This document shows, one piece after another, positions 17,618-27,169 of a DNA stretch of 64,000 bases. Below the pieces are notes generated by a model. That model worked only from the letters and a program-made list of their open reading frames with translations. It ran no database searches and was not told the origin of the DNA. Every line of letters starts with the position of its first letter. Within the stretch, counting starts at the first letter, position 1. Source of the DNA: Neotabrizicola shimadae (GTDB taxonomy: Bacteria; Pseudomonadota; Alphaproteobacteria; Rhodobacterales; Rhodobacteraceae); the NCBI RefSeq assembly GCF_019623905.1, contig NZ_CP069370.1, positions 2,542,001 through 2,606,000 of the forward strand, in the 5' to 3' direction. The translations under genes and the position numbers were made by a program.

Positions 17618-17666
17618 GCGCTCCGTTGGATGATCCCCGCCACGCCAGGAAGCCGTTGTGACGGTT
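17618..17666 (-). promoter_or_regulatory. SAM/SAH riboswitch in the metK leader
   Basis: On the minus strand the leader reads CCGTCACAACGGCTTCCTGG, then CGTGGC, about a dozen bases, and CAACGGAGCG eight bases before ATG. This agrees with the compact SAM/SAH riboswitch class known upstream of metK in Rhodobacterales: a GTCAC/GTGGC-type stem, the ACGGCTTCCTGGCGTG core and a pseudoknot that includes the ribosome site. Ligand binding should mask the GGAG (17621-17624). The class assignment rests on recalled consensus. Confidence 0.85.
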
Positions 17667-17703
17667 CGTGATCGCAAACGGCTAACGGGCGTGTCGGGAA
17701 AGG

Positions 17704-19191
17704 TCAAGCCTTCGCGCGGCGGGGCCGCCAGAGCCAGAGTGCGAGGAGGGCGAGCACCAGAAGCAGGGGCGTTTCGCCCCAGCGGGCGTAGGGAGGCGGC
17801 GGCAGGGCGCCGGGGAGGGCGGCGTCGAGCCGGCCTTCGGTGGCGAAGGGCAGCTCGGCGGTGACGCGGCCGCGGGCGTCCACCATGGCGGTGATGCCGG
17901 TGTTGGCGGCGCGGGCCAGCGGCAGGCCCTGTTCGATGGCGCGGAAGCGGGCCTGGGCGAAATGCTGCCAGGGGCCGGTGAGCGTGCCGAACCAGGCGTC
18001 GTTGGTGGCCTGGATGATCCACGAGGCGCGCGGGCCGGGGATGCGCAGGCTTTGGGGAAACACCGCCTCGTAGCAGATGAGCGGCAGGGCGCGGCCGAGG
18101 CGCGGGCCGAGGTCCAGCGTGACGGCGGCGGGGCCGGGGGAATAGCCCGCGCCGGCCTGCGAGGCGAAGGCGCGGATGCCGAACCAGTCGAAGGCCAGGT
18201 CGCCCATGGGGATGTATTCGCCGAAGGGCACGAGGTGGTGCTTGTCGTAGGTCAGGGCGATCTGGCCATCCGGCATGACGAGGCCGAGGCTGTTCCAGGC
18301 GCGGTCGCCCTCGATGCGCTGGAAGCCGATCAGCACCGGGGCGCCCTGCCCGGCCTCGGCGATGATGTCGGGCAGCATCGAGCCTTCGTCGATCAGATAG
18401 GGCAGCGCGGTCTCGGGCCAGATCGTGAGGTCAGGCCGCGGCGGCAGGGCCGTGTTGGCGATGAGCCGTTCGAAATGGTCGCGGGCGAGGTCGGGATCCC
18501 ATTTCAGATCCTGCGCGGCATTGGGCTGCACAAGGCGGATCGTCACGCCCGGCGCGGGCGGTTCGGGCTCGGCGAGGCGCCAGCTGCCCCAGCCCCATCC
18601 CGCGGCCAAGAGGGCAAGGCCCAGGACCGCCGGAAGGGGCCGCAGGGTGGCAAGGGCTGCGGCGGCGAGAAGCGTGGCGAGGGTCAGGGCATAGGGGCCG
18701 GCGAGGGCCACGGTCTGGGCCAGAGGCGTATCGACCCAGACATGGCCGGGCAACGCCCAGGGAAAGCCCGTCAGCACATAGCCGCGCGCCAGTTCGGCGA
18801 CGGCCAGCGCCACGGCGAAGGCAGCGATGCGGTGGCGTGACAGGGCAGAGGCTGCGGCGGCGCCGGCCCAGAAAAGGCCAAGCCCGGCGTTGAGCAGGAC
18901 CACGGCGAAGGGGATCATCCACGCATGGCGCGCGGGGTCCACCAGGAAGGGCTCGACGATCCAGGTCATCGCGGCGGCGAAATGGCACGCGCCACCGATG
19001 AGGCCGATCCATGCCGCGGCGGCCGGGCCGGGCATCCGCGCAACCAGCCGGATCAGGCCAGCCAGCGCGACCAGCGTGACGGGCCACCAGCCAAGCGGCG
19101 CCTGCCCGGCCGCTGCAAGCGCGCCAAAGAGGGCGGCGAGTGCGACAGGCCGGACGCCCGGCCAGCCGGGAAGGCGTCGGGGCAGCCTCAC
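17704..19191 (-). CDS. lnt: Apolipoprotein N-acyltransferase
   Basis: A 495-residue inner-membrane enzyme that adds the third acyl chain to lipoproteins. Six or more N-terminal hydrophobic segments precede a nitrilase-like periplasmic domain. The catalytic set is present: Glu near 262 in IWPETALPY, Lys near 316 in YDKHHLVPFGEY and Cys near 372 in PLICYEAVFP. A C-terminal membrane helix follows. It overlaps corC by four bases and closes the ybeY-corC-lnt operon. Confidence 0.95.
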   Translation of the reverse strand: MRLPRRLPGWPGVRPVALAALFGALAAAGQAPLGWWPVTLVALAGLIRLVARMPGPAAAAWIGLIGGACHFAAAMTWIVEPFLVDPARHAWMIPFAVVLLNAGLGLFWAGAAAASALSRHRIAAFAVALAVAELARGYVLTGFPWALPGHVWVDTPLAQTVALAGPYALTLATLLAAAALATLRPLPAVLGLALLAAGWGWGSWRLAEPEPPAPGVTIRLVQPNAAQDLKWDPDLARDHFERLIANTALPPRPDLTIWPETALPYLIDEGSMLPDIIAEAGQGAPVLIGFQRIEGDRAWNSLGLVMPDGQIALTYDKHHLVPFGEYIPMGDLAFDWFGIRAFASQAGAGYSPGPAAVTLDLGPRLGRALPLICYEAVFPQSLRIPGPRASWIIQATNDAWFGTLTGPWQHFAQARFRAIEQGLPLARAANTGITAMVDARGRVTAELPFATEGRLDAALPGALPPPPYARWGETPLLLVLALLALWLWRPRRAKA

Positions 19192-20090
19192 GCCCCGGCG
19201 GGCTCCGCTGGCGGCGGCACGGCCCCCGGCAGGCGAACGCGCAGGCGCTTGATGCGGCGGGGATCGGCATCCACCACTTCGAACTGAACGCCGCTTTCAT
19301 GCGGCACGATCTCGCCCCTGGCCGGCACGCGACCGGTGCGCAGGAAGACAAGGCCGCCGAGGGTGTCGATGTCCTCGTCTTCCTCGCCCGACCGCAGCGT
19401 CAGGCCGATGGCCTGTTCGAACTCTTCCAGCGGGGCGGTGGACTGGACGAGATAGACGCCTGGCTTTTCCTCTTTCCAGAGCGCGCCCTCGTCCTCGTCG
19501 TGTTCGTCCTCGATCTCGCCGATGACGGTTTCGATCAGGTCCTCTATCGTGACAAGGCCATCGACCCCGCCGTATTCGTCGATCACCAGCGCCATGTGGA
19601 CCCGTTCGCGCTGCATCTTTTGCAGCAGGACGCCCACGGGCATCGAGGGCGGGGCATAAAGCACGGGGCGCAGGAGCTTCTTCAGCGAGAAGCGGCCCGT
19701 GGTGCCGAAACCGAATTGCAGCGCCAGATCCTTGAGAAGCACGAGGCCCTGCGGATGGTCGAGCGTGCCCTTGTAGACCGGCAGTCGCGAAAAGCCGTGA
19801 GTTCGGAACACTTCGACCAGTTCGTCCTTGCCGATGTCGATGGGCACGGCGGCGATTTCCACCTTGGGGATGGCCACGTCATCGACACGCAGCTTGCGCA
19901 GGTTGACAAGACCGTGCGGAGCCGCGGCGGCCGGCGCGGCCGCGGTGCCCGAACCTTCGGCCGGAGACGGCTCTGCCGGTGAAAATGCGCTTAACAACCG
20001 GCCGAGGAGCCCGCGTCGCTGCGATTCCTCGGGACTCTCGGAGATGTCCTGCGGCTGGTCCGCCGGCATCCCATCGTTCTGACTACCCAT
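19188..20090 (-). CDS. corC: CorC/TlyC family CBS-domain protein
   Basis: 300 residues. A pair of CBS domains (about 65-190, including [19 protein letters not shown]) is followed by a CorC_HlyC domain (about 205-285, [18 protein letters not shown]). No membrane domain is present, as in the soluble CorC form. The N-terminus is Ala/Pro-rich and low in complexity. CorC is linked to Mg/Co efflux; the exact role in this lineage is unsettled. The stop overlaps the lnt start by four bases, and ybeY lies 39 bases upstream. Confidence 0.92.
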   Translation of the reverse strand: MGSQNDGMPADQPQDISESPEESQRRGLLGRLLSAFSPAEPSPAEGSGTAAAPAAAAPHGLVNLRKLRVDDVAIPKVEIAAVPIDIGKDELVEVFRTHGFSRLPVYKGTLDHPQGLVLLKDLALQFGFGTTGRFSLKKLLRPVLYAPPSMPVGVLLQKMQRERVHMALVIDEYGGVDGLVTIEDLIETVIGEIEDEHDEDEGALWKEEKPGVYLVQSTAPLEEFEQAIGLTLRSGEEDEDIDTLGGLVFLRTGRVPARGEIVPHESGVQFEVVDADPRRIKRLRVRLPGAVPPPAEPAGA

Positions 20091-20129
20091 CTGTCCTTGA
20101 TCCGATGCGCCCCGTCTGGCGGGACTGCC

Positions 20130-20633
20130 CTAGTATGGGTCCGCGATCCCCAGGGTTGCAAGTACGCGAACCTCGATCGACTCCATCCTTTCGGCATCCG
20201 CCTCTTCGATGTGGTCGTGACCCAGAAGATGCAGCACGCCATGCACCAGAAGATGGGTGACGTGGTCGGCCATGGCCTTGCCCTGTTCCGCCGCCTCGCG
20301 TTCGCAGGTTTCCCAGGCGATGGCGATGTCGCCAAGCGATTCGGGGTCATCGGCTTCGCCCGGTTCGGGCGGCAGCGGATCGCCGCCCGGTTCGTCTGGC
20401 GAGAGATCCTCGGCCGGCCAGCTGAGCACGTTGGTGGGCTGGGGCTTGCCGCGGAAATCGGCGTTGAGGCTGGCAATCCGGGCATCGTCGCAGCCCATGA
20501 CGACGATCTGGAAGCCCGCGGGGTCGAGCCCGAGCCCGGCCAGCGTGGCGCGGGCCGCGCTTTCGGCGCGGGCCTCAAGCCCGAAGGCCAGCCAGCGATC
20601 ATCCTCGATCACGGTATCGACGAGCGGTTCCAT
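20130..20633 (-). CDS. ybeY: Endoribonuclease YbeY (rRNA maturation factor)
   Basis: 167 residues. The zinc-binding motif HGVLHLLGHDH (about 130-140) is diagnostic. The upstream segment FRGKPQPTNVLSWPAED also matches the family. YbeY processes 16S rRNA 3' ends and takes part in ribosome quality control. It is first in the ybeY-corC-lnt operon, an order conserved in many Proteobacteria. Confidence 0.95.
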   Translation of the reverse strand: MEPLVDTVIEDDRWLAFGLEARAESAARATLAGLGLDPAGFQIVVMGCDDARIASLNADFRGKPQPTNVLSWPAEDLSPDEPGGDPLPPEPGEADDPESLGDIAIAWETCEREAAEQGKAMADHVTHLLVHGVLHLLGHDHIEEADAERMESIEVRVLATLGIADPY

Positions 20634-20733
20634 GGCGGCTTCCTACAGGGGCCGGAGCGGTGGGGCAACTGCGGCCGGAGGGCGAATGGGGGGGCGGGCA
20701 GTTCTTCTGCCCCCGGAGAATCGGACACCGAGG

Positions 20734-20768
20734 CCCCCTCCCCTACCCCTCCCCACAGGGGGGAGGGG
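20734..20768 (-). terminator. C/G-rich hairpin downstream of uvrC, repeat copy 1
   Basis: CCCCTCCCC (20746-20754) and GGGGAGGGG (20760-20768) form a nine-base stem after the uvrC stop. The flanking sequence CCCCTCCCCTACCCCTCCCC recurs almost unchanged at 24839-24873, so this is a dispersed hairpin repeat. Confidence 0.55.
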
Positions 20769-20810
20769 GCCCGAAGCCCCGTGGCCCTGCGCTTCGGGCG
20801 CCGCCCGCGA

Positions 20811-22685
20811 CTATGACCTTTCGTGGTAGAAGTCGTGGATCGCCTGGGCCAGCGTTTCCGAGATGCCGTCCACGGCCTTCAGATCCTCGACCCCTGCCCG
20901 GCTGACGGCCTTGGCGCTGCCGAAATGGGCCAGCAGCGCGCGCTTGCGGGTGCTGCCCACGCCGGGGATGTCGTCCAGCGTGGTGACGGTGGTGGCCTTC
21001 GCCCGCTTGGCGCGGTGCGCGCCGATGGCCCAGCGGTGCGCCTCGTCGCGCAGGCGCTGCACGAAGTAGAGCACCGGGTCGTTGCGCGGCAGGGCGAAGG
21101 GGGGCTCGCCCAGGCGGTGGAACTCCTCTTTCCCTGCGTCTCGGTCGATGCCCTTGGCCACGCCGACAAAGGGCACGTCGTCCACGCCAAGCTCGGCGAG
21201 GATTTCGCCCACTGCCGAAACCTGGCCCTGACCGCCGTCGATGAGCAACAGATCGGGCCAGGCATCGGACTTGCGTTCGGGGTCTTCTTTCAACAGGCGC
21301 TCGAAGCGGCGGGTCAGCACCTCTTTCATCATGCCGAAGTCGTCGCCCTGCGCGCCGGCCTCGCCCTTGATGTTGAACTTGCGGTACTGGGATTTCAGAA
21401 AGCCTTCCGGCCCGGCCACCACCATGCCGCCCACGGCGTTGGTGCCCTGGATGTGGCTGTTGTCGTAGATCTCGATCCTCTGCGGCGGGGCATCGAGGTC
21501 GAAGGCTTCGGCCAGGCCCGCCAGCAATTTGTTCTGGGTGGAGCTTTCGGCCATCCGGCGCGCCAGGCTTTCTCGGGCGTTGCGGGCGGCGTTTTCCACA
21601 AGCTCGGCCTTTTCACCGCGCTGCGGCACGGCAAGTTCGACCTTGCGGCCCGCGCGGTCGGCCAGAAGCTGGGCCACCAGATCCTCGTTCTCCACGGGAT
21701 GCGACAGCAGGATGAGGCGGGGCGGGTCCTTGTCGTCGTAGAACTGGCTGAGGAAGGCTTCCATGATCTCGGGCTCGTCGGCCCCCGCCCCGGTCTTGGG
21801 GTAGAAGTCACGGTTGCCCCAGCTTTGGTGGGCGCGGATGAAGAAGACCTGCACGCAGGCCTGCCCGCCTTCCACATGCAGGGCCACCACGTCGGCCTCG
21901 TCCACGCCGCGCGGGTTGATGCCCTGGGAGGACTGCACCTGCGTCAGCGCGCGGATGCGGTCACGCAAGGCCGCGGCGCGTTCGAACTCCATCGCTTCGG
22001 AGGCGCGGGCCATCTCGGCGGCGAGGTCGGCCTGGACGGCGGTGGTCTTGCCGGACAGGAACAGCTCGGCATCCTTGACCAGTTCGGCATAGCCGGCCTC
22101 GTCGATCTTGCCGACGCAGGGGGCCGAGCAGCGCTTGATCTGGAATTGCAGGCAGGGGCGCGTGCGGCTGGCAAACATGGAATCGGTGCAGTTGCGCAGC
22201 AGGAACACCTTCTGCAACTGGTTCAGCGTGCGGGTCACGGCGCCTGCGCTGGCGAAGGGGCCGAAGTAGGAGCCCTTCTCTTTCTTCGCGCCGCGATGCT
22301 TCTTGATCTGGGGGAAGGGATGCTCGCCGCCGATCAGGATGTTGGGGAAGCTCTTGTCGTCGCGCAGAAGCACGTTGTAGCGCGGCTTCAGCTGCTTGAT
22401 GAGGTTCTGTTCCAGAAGCAGCGCCTCGGTCTCGGTGCGCGTGGTCAGGAACATCATCGAGACGGTCTCGAAGATCATGCGGGCGATGCGGGCGGAATGG
22501 CCCGTTGGGCGGGCGTAGTTGGACACCCGCGCCTTCAGGTTGCGCGCCTTGCCGACATAGAGCACCTCGCCCTTGGCATTGAGCATCCGGTAGACGCCGG
22601 GCGAGCCGTCGAGGGACTTCAGGTAGCCCTGGATGACCTCGTGCCCCGAGGCGGTTGCAGTGCTGTCGGGCCTGTCTTCGGTCAC
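20811..22685 (-). CDS. uvrC: UvrABC excinuclease subunit C
   Basis: 624 residues from the GTG at 22685. It makes both incisions in nucleotide excision repair. In order: a GIY-YIG nuclease ([20 protein letters not shown]), a Cys-rich linker ([17 protein letters not shown]), the UvrB-interacting UVR region ([14 protein letters not shown]), an RNase H-like second nuclease ([21 protein letters not shown]) and C-terminal helix-hairpin-helix motifs ([18 protein letters not shown]). An ATG at 22811 with AAGGA upstream would add 42 residues of unconserved character and cannot be excluded. Confidence 0.95.
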   Translation of the reverse strand: MTEDRPDSTATASGHEVIQGYLKSLDGSPGVYRMLNAKGEVLYVGKARNLKARVSNYARPTGHSARIARMIFETVSMMFLTTRTETEALLLEQNLIKQLKPRYNVLLRDDKSFPNILIGGEHPFPQIKKHRGAKKEKGSYFGPFASAGAVTRTLNQLQKVFLLRNCTDSMFASRTRPCLQFQIKRCSAPCVGKIDEAGYAELVKDAELFLSGKTTAVQADLAAEMARASEAMEFERAAALRDRIRALTQVQSSQGINPRGVDEADVVALHVEGGQACVQVFFIRAHQSWGNRDFYPKTGAGADEPEIMEAFLSQFYDDKDPPRLILLSHPVENEDLVAQLLADRAGRKVELAVPQRGEKAELVENAARNARESLARRMAESSTQNKLLAGLAEAFDLDAPPQRIEIYDNSHIQGTNAVGGMVVAGPEGFLKSQYRKFNIKGEAGAQGDDFGMMKEVLTRRFERLLKEDPERKSDAWPDLLLIDGGQGQVSAVGEILAELGVDDVPFVGVAKGIDRDAGKEEFHRLGEPPFALPRNDPVLYFVQRLRDEAHRWAIGAHRAKRAKATTVTTLDDIPGVGSTRKRALLAHFGSAKAVSRAGVEDLKAVDGISETLAQAIHDFYHERS

Positions 22686-22889
22686 GGTCGACCCCCCGGA
22701 GGATTCATCGATTCTGGTCCTTGGCTGCAACGGTGGACCGGGTTGCGCAAGCAGAAAGCTGTCCACGGTTTCTGGGGATAACTCTGCGGGAAACTTTCCG
22801 GGAGTGGGCATTTTTCCTTGTTTTCGGCCCACCTCATCGGCCCGCACAATTTTTAGGCAAAATCATAACCGCATGATAAAGCTACGATA

Positions 22890-22930
22890 AATCTTGAGGG
22901 TCGGGCAAATGTTTGAAAATTCTCAAGATT
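22890..22930. repeat. Inverted repeat upstream of uvrC
   Basis: Perfect nine-base arms AATCTTGAG (22890-22898) and CTCAAGATT (22922-22930) are separated by 23 bases, in the AT-rich gap between the SDR stop and uvrC. It could be a regulator site or an mRNA stem. It does not match the alphaproteobacterial LexA pattern GTTC-N7-GTTC. Confidence 0.6.
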
Positions 22931-22992
22931 CCGTGACAGTCCCATGACTTGCGGGCCGCAAGTGGACAAGTGGCCGCGGGTCTGCCGCGGCG

Positions 22993-23775
22993 TCACTCCA
23001 CGCCCAGGACATCCGGTGTCTTCCAGGCCAGGTGCTGGCCCCCGTCGGTGCAGATGAGCTGGCCCGTGACCGAGGGCGAATCGAGGAAAAACCCAACGGC
23101 GGCAGTGATGTCCGAGGGGTTGGAGCCGCGGGCCAGGATGGTGGAGGCGCGCTGTCGGGCGAAGTGGTCTTCGGACTGGCGGCCGCCTCGCAGGGTGGGT
23201 CCAGGGCCGATGGCGTTGACCCGGACTCGAGGCGCGAGCGCCTGCGCGGCGGTGCGGGTCAGGGCCCAGAGGCCCATCTTGGCGAGCGAGTAGGTCATAA
23301 ACTCGGGCGTAGGTTTCAGCACGCGCTGGTCGATCATGTTCACCACCAGCGCCTGCGCCACCGGCTCGCCCGCATGGTCCGGCACCGGGTCCGGCGCCTG
23401 GGCGGCGACATGCTGGGTCAGCACGAAGGGGGCGCGCAGGTTCGATTCCATGTGCCTGTCCCAGCTGGTGCGGGTGGCGGAAGCGAGGTTGTCGTATTCG
23501 AAAATGGAAGCGTTGTTCACAAGGACCGTCAGCGACCCTTCCAGCGCCTCGGCTGCGCGGGCGACCAGCGGCTGCACCTGCGCCTCGTCCAGGAGGTCGG
23601 CCTGCAGCGCCACGGCACGCCGGCCGAGGGCCTGGATCTCGGCCACGGTATCGGCGGCCTCGGCGGCACTGCCGGAATAGTGCACGGCCACGTCGAAGCC
23701 CCGCCCAGCCAGATAAAGGGCGATGGCGCGGCCGATGCGGCGGGCGCCGCCGGTCACGAGAGCGCGTTGTGTCAC
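22993..23775 (-). CDS. SDR family oxidoreductase, pteridine-reductase/FolM-like
   Basis: 260 residues. The cofactor motif VTGGARRIGRAIA has the Arg of the TGx3RxG form seen in pteridine reductases and FolM. NNAS and the catalytic YSLAK (YxxxK) are present, with a C-terminal GQLICTDGGQHL. The GTG start at 23775 has GGAGG five bases upstream and overlaps the stop of the 58-residue gene before it (GTGA). NADPH-dependent reduction of dihydropterins is a reasonable guess from the motif only. Confidence 0.85.
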   Translation of the reverse strand: MTQRALVTGGARRIGRAIALYLAGRGFDVAVHYSGSAAEAADTVAEIQALGRRAVALQADLLDEAQVQPLVARAAEALEGSLTVLVNNASIFEYDNLASATRTSWDRHMESNLRAPFVLTQHVAAQAPDPVPDHAGEPVAQALVVNMIDQRVLKPTPEFMTYSLAKMGLWALTRTAAQALAPRVRVNAIGPGPTLRGGRQSEDHFARQRASTILARGSNPSDITAAVGFFLDSPSVTGQLICTDGGQHLAWKTPDVLGVE

Positions 23776-23948
23776 TTGATCCTCCGCGTCTCGCAGGGAC
23801 AGGGTCCGGTGCCGATCTTCGGGCGGCCGCATTTGGCGCAGCGGCCGGGCAGGAAGCGCTTCTTCAGCCGGCCAGGGAACAGGAGGTTGGCCACCATCGC
23901 CATCAGGGCCATGGCGAGGAGAAAGAGGAGGACAACCTTCACCAGCAT
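23772..23948 (-). CDS. 58-residue membrane-anchored zinc-ribbon-like protein
   Basis: It begins MLVKVVLLFLLAMALMAMV, a single membrane helix, followed by a basic linker (GRLKKRFLPGR), then CAKCGRPKIGTGPCPC. The four cysteines (CxxC plus CxC) look like a small metal site. It starts one base after the S49 peptidase stop (TGACATG) and its TGA overlaps the SDR GTG start. It is therefore translated within a three-gene cluster with no gaps. I do not recognise the family. Confidence 0.75.
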   Translation of the reverse strand: MLVKVVLLFLLAMALMAMVANLLFPGRLKKRFLPGRCAKCGRPKIGTGPCPCETRRIK

Positions 23949-23949
23949 G

Positions 23950-24744
23950 TCAGAGGCCGTAGCGCGCCCAGAGGGCGCGCTCTTCGACCAGACCGCCCAG
24001 ACTGTCTGTCATGGCCAGCCCAAGCCGCTGCGCCAGGCTGCGGCGCTGGCCGAAGGGGACGAGGCGCACCTTGGGACCGAAGAGTTCCTGCATCTTGGGA
24101 ACCAGATGGCCAAGGCCATCGGCCAGACCCACATCCACGCCGGCCTGGCCGAGCCAGATGTCTGCGTTGAACAGGTCTGCATCGGGCTTGAGCCGGGCGC
24201 CCCGTCGCGCCTTCACCTGGGCGATGAAGGTTTCGTGCAAGGGTGACAGCAAGGCGTGGATGCGCGCACGGTCTTCCTCGGTCTGCGGGCGGAAGGGATC
24301 GGCGAAGCTTTTCGACTTGCCGGCGGTTTCGACCCGGCGCTCGATGCCATGGCGGGCCAGAAACTCGGGGAAGCCGAAGCTGGCATGGATCACGCCGATG
24401 GAACCGACGATGGAGCTGGCGTCCAGCCAGATGCGGTCGGCCGCTGTGGCCAGCCAGTAGCCGCCGGAGGCGGCCACATCCTCGACAAAGGCATGGACGG
24501 GGATGCCCTTCTCATCGGCCAGGCGCCGGATGCGCGCCGCGATCAGCGAGGATTGCGCCGGCGAGCCGCCGGGGGAGTTGATGGCCAGCGCCACTGCCGC
24601 CGGCTTTCCGCGCGAGAAGGCGCGTTCGATCAGCGGGGCAAGGGCTGCATCCGACAGCGCACGTGGCCCAGCCCCGATGGCGCCCTGCAGGCGGATCACG
24701 GGAACGACGGGCGGCTTGGGAAGAAACGGGATGAGATGTCGCAT
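23950..24744 (-). CDS. S49 family peptidase (short SppA/SohB type)
   Basis: 264 residues. INSPGGSPAQSSLIAARIRR carries the oxyanion segment, the nucleophile serine is in VAASGGYWLA, and SIVGSIGVI and GKSKSF complete the S49 core, with Lys probably acting as general base. The protein lacks the long N-terminal half of E. coli SppA and has no clear signal anchor. Signal-peptide or membrane-protein cleavage is inferred from the family. It is followed directly by the small zinc-ribbon gene and the SDR. Confidence 0.88.
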   Translation of the reverse strand: MRHLIPFLPKPPVVPVIRLQGAIGAGPRALSDAALAPLIERAFSRGKPAAVALAINSPGGSPAQSSLIAARIRRLADEKGIPVHAFVEDVAASGGYWLATAADRIWLDASSIVGSIGVIHASFGFPEFLARHGIERRVETAGKSKSFADPFRPQTEEDRARIHALLSPLHETFIAQVKARRGARLKPDADLFNADIWLGQAGVDVGLADGLGHLVPKMQELFGPKVRLVPFGQRRSLAQRLGLAMTDSLGGLVEERALWARYGL

Positions 24745-24838
24745 GACACTGATCTAGGGCGGCAGGGGCAGAAAGGAAATGGCCCTGGCCCGACATGACC
24801 GCCACAACAGTGCCAACGGGCCCTGTGGGCCGGTCCTG

Positions 24839-24873
24839 CCCCCCTCCCCTGCCCTCCCCACGAGGGGGGAGGG
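24839..24873 (-). terminator. C/G-rich hairpin downstream of bztD, repeat copy 2
   Basis: CCCTCCCC (24852-24859) and GGGGAGGG (24866-24873) form an eight-base stem after the bzt operon. It is preceded by CCCCCTCCCCTG and nearly repeats the sequence at 20734-20768. Confidence 0.55.
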
Positions 24874-24921
24874 TGGCGCTCGTGACAGGCGGCGACGCCG
24901 GGCGAGGCCGCCGCGCGAAGG

Positions 24922-25710
24922 TCAGTGCCCGAGGATCTGGCTGAGGAACAGCTTGGTGCGTTCGCTCTTGGGGTTCGAGAAGAACTCCTTCGGCTCGTTC
25001 TGTTCGACGATCTGGCCCTGGTCCATGAACACGACCCGGTTCGCCACGGCCTGAGCGAAACCCATCTCGTGCGTGACGCAGAGCATGGTCATGCCTTCCT
25101 CGGCCAGCTCGATCATGGTGTCGAGCACTTCCTTGATCATTTCCGGATCAAGCGCCGAGGTGGGTTCGTCGAACAGCATGATGCGCGGCTTCATGCAGAG
25201 CGAACGGGCGATGGCGACGCGCTGCTGCTGGCCGCCGGACAACTGGCCCGGATACTTGTTCGCCTGCTCCGGGATCTTGACCTTGCGCAGGAAGTGCATC
25301 GCGGTCTCTTCCGCCTCGCGCTTGGGGATCTTGCGGACCCAGATCGGCGCCAGCGTGCAGTTTTCCAGGATCGTGAGGTGCGGGAACAGGTTGAAGTGCT
25401 GGAACACCATGCCGACTTCGGAGCGCACCTTGTCGATGTTCTTCAGGTCGCTGGTCAGTTCGGTGCCGTCGACGACGATCTGGCCGGACTGGTGTTCTTC
25501 CAGCCGGTTGATGCAGCGGATCAGCGTGGACTTGCCCGACCCCGAGGGGCCGCAGATGACGATGCGTTCGCCGCGGCGCACCGTCATGTCGATGTCGCGC
25601 AGGACGTGGAAGGTGCCGTACCACTTGTTCATGCGGGAGATCTGGACGGCGACTTCGTCGCTGACCTGCATGTGGCTGCGGTCGACCTTGCGGGTGATGG
25701 CTTCGGACAT
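24922..25710 (-). CDS. bztD: Glutamate/glutamine/aspartate/asparagine ABC transporter, ATPase
   Basis: 262 residues: Walker [11 protein letters not shown]-loop [12 protein letters not shown], signature [15 protein letters not shown], Walker [13 protein letters not shown] and switch His in VTHEMGF. This is the pattern of polar amino acid importers (GlnQ/BztD/AapP). It is last in bztABCD, nine bases after bztC, and is followed by a C/G-rich hairpin. Confidence 0.95.
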   Translation of the reverse strand: MSEAITRKVDRSHMQVSDEVAVQISRMNKWYGTFHVLRDIDMTVRRGERIVICGPSGSGKSTLIRCINRLEEHQSGQIVVDGTELTSDLKNIDKVRSEVGMVFQHFNLFPHLTILENCTLAPIWVRKIPKREAEETAMHFLRKVKIPEQANKYPGQLSGGQQQRVAIARSLCMKPRIMLFDEPTSALDPEMIKEVLDTMIELAEEGMTMLCVTHEMGFAQAVANRVVFMDQGQIVEQNEPKEFFSNPKSERTKLFLSQILGH

Positions 25711-25719
25711 GGGGGCTCC

Positions 25720-27168
25720 TTACCGATGGTCGGTCTTCAGCTTGCGTTCCAGGTACATCGAGTACCGGGACATGCCGAAGCAGATGAGGAAGAAGATCGC
25801 GCCGACATAGATGTAGGGCTCCCAGTAGATGCCCTTCCAGTTGATGTCGGCGCGCACGATCTGCGTGACGCCCTTCAGCGGGTCCATCAGGCCCACGAAG
25901 GCCACGAGGGTGGTGTCCTTGAACAGACCGATGAAGGTGGAGACGATGCCGGGGATCGACACCTTCAGCGCCTGCGGCATGATGATGAGCCGCTGCGCCT
26001 GCCAGTAGTCGAGGCCAAGCGCATCGGCCGCCTCGTACTGGCCGCGCGGGAGGGCGGCGAGACCACCGCGGATCACCTCGGCCAGATAGGCGGCGGCGAA
26101 GAAGGTGACGAGGATGATGACGCGCAGAATGATGTCGAACTGGGTGTTCGGCGGCAGGAAGTACTGCAACAGCAGCGAGGCCGTGAACAGGAGCGTGATC
26201 AGCGGCACGCCGCGGATGAACTCGATGAAGCCCACCGAGAGCGTCTTGACGATGAACATGTTCGACTGGCGGCCAAGCGCCAGCAGGATGCCCACGGGCA
26301 GCGAGCAGGAGATGGCGGTGACGCCGATCACGATGGCCAGGAGGAAGCCGCCGAACTGGTCGGATTTCACCGGCTCCAGCCCCAGGGGGGCGACGGACGC
26401 GAAGGCCCCGGCCACCGGTCCGCTGACATAGAGCCACCAGATCACTGCCGCCACGATGCCAAGGCCGACGGCGACGGGGGCGCCAACGCGACCCGCCAGC
26501 AGCCGGGCGACCACAGCGAGGATGGCGAAGCCCGCCATTGCCATCACCGGGGTCCAGAAGGACCCGCCCCAGAGCAGCAGGAAGCAGAGCGCCGGGAAGG
26601 CCGCGGTGAACCACAGAAGAGCGCCGGGCCGGGTCTGCGCCAGCGCGGCGAGCGCGCCAAGCAGCACGACGAGGCCGACGAACACCATGGCGGGCGCCGA
26701 GGCGAGCCAGAGCGTGATGAGGAGGCCCAGGAAGGCGCTGCCGATCATGGTGGTCAGGACGCGCTTCTGCCCGGCATAGAGCACGGGGCCGATGGCCACG
26801 AACAGAAGTCCGAAGGCCAGGATGGGCCGCCACCACAGCGCCGGCGGGTAGAAGCCGAAGATGAACTGGTGCCAGCGTTCGCGGATCACGGCCCAGCAGG
26901 CGCCGGTCGCGCCTTCGCCTGCCGAGGCCGCGATGATCTCGCGGCATTCGCCCAGCGAGGAGGCGTGCCAGACGCCGTTCAGCCACCAGGGCAGCGCGCT
27001 CTTGATGATGAGCGCGAGGATGATCAGGCCGACGACGGTGAGGATGCCGTTCAGCCAGGAGGAGAACAGGTTCTCATGCAGCCATTTCACCACGCCGGAT
27101 TCGCGGGTGGGCGGCGGCTGCGGCGGCAGCATCTGGCTGCGGACGAAGGAGGGCGTCTTGCTTTCCAT
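25720..27168 (-). CDS. bztC: Amino acid ABC transporter permease BztC
   Basis: A 482-residue inner-membrane permease. A soluble N-terminus precedes multiple hydrophobic segments. The conserved C-terminal EAA region EVIRGGLAALPRGQYEAADA-LGLDYWQ contacts the ATPase. It is much longer than a standard His/Gln permease, as BztC/AapM proteins are, because of a large N-terminal half with extra membrane segments. It begins one base after bztB and pairs with it. Confidence 0.93.
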   Translation of the reverse strand: MESKTPSFVRSQMLPPQPPPTRESGVVKWLHENLFSSWLNGILTVVGLIILALIIKSALPWWLNGVWHASSLGECREIIAASAGEGATGACWAVIRERWHQFIFGFYPPALWWRPILAFGLLFVAIGPVLYAGQKRVLTTMIGSAFLGLLITLWLASAPAMVFVGLVVLLGALAALAQTRPGALLWFTAAFPALCFLLLWGGSFWTPVMAMAGFAILAVVARLLAGRVGAPVAVGLGIVAAVIWWLYVSGPVAGAFASVAPLGLEPVKSDQFGGFLLAIVIGVTAISCSLPVGILLALGRQSNMFIVKTLSVGFIEFIRGVPLITLLFTASLLLQYFLPPNTQFDIILRVIILVTFFAAAYLAEVIRGGLAALPRGQYEAADALGLDYWQAQRLIIMPQALKVSIPGIVSTFIGLFKDTTLVAFVGLMDPLKGVTQIVRADINWKGIYWEPYIYVGAIFFLICFGMSRYSMYLERKLKTDHR

Positions 27169-27169
27169 G

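Noticed and set aside
22686-22847. N-terminal extension of uvrC
   Set aside because: The ATG at 22811 has a fair ribosome site, but the added residues lack the conservation expected of UvrC. The GTG at 22685 was preferred, with the alternative noted.
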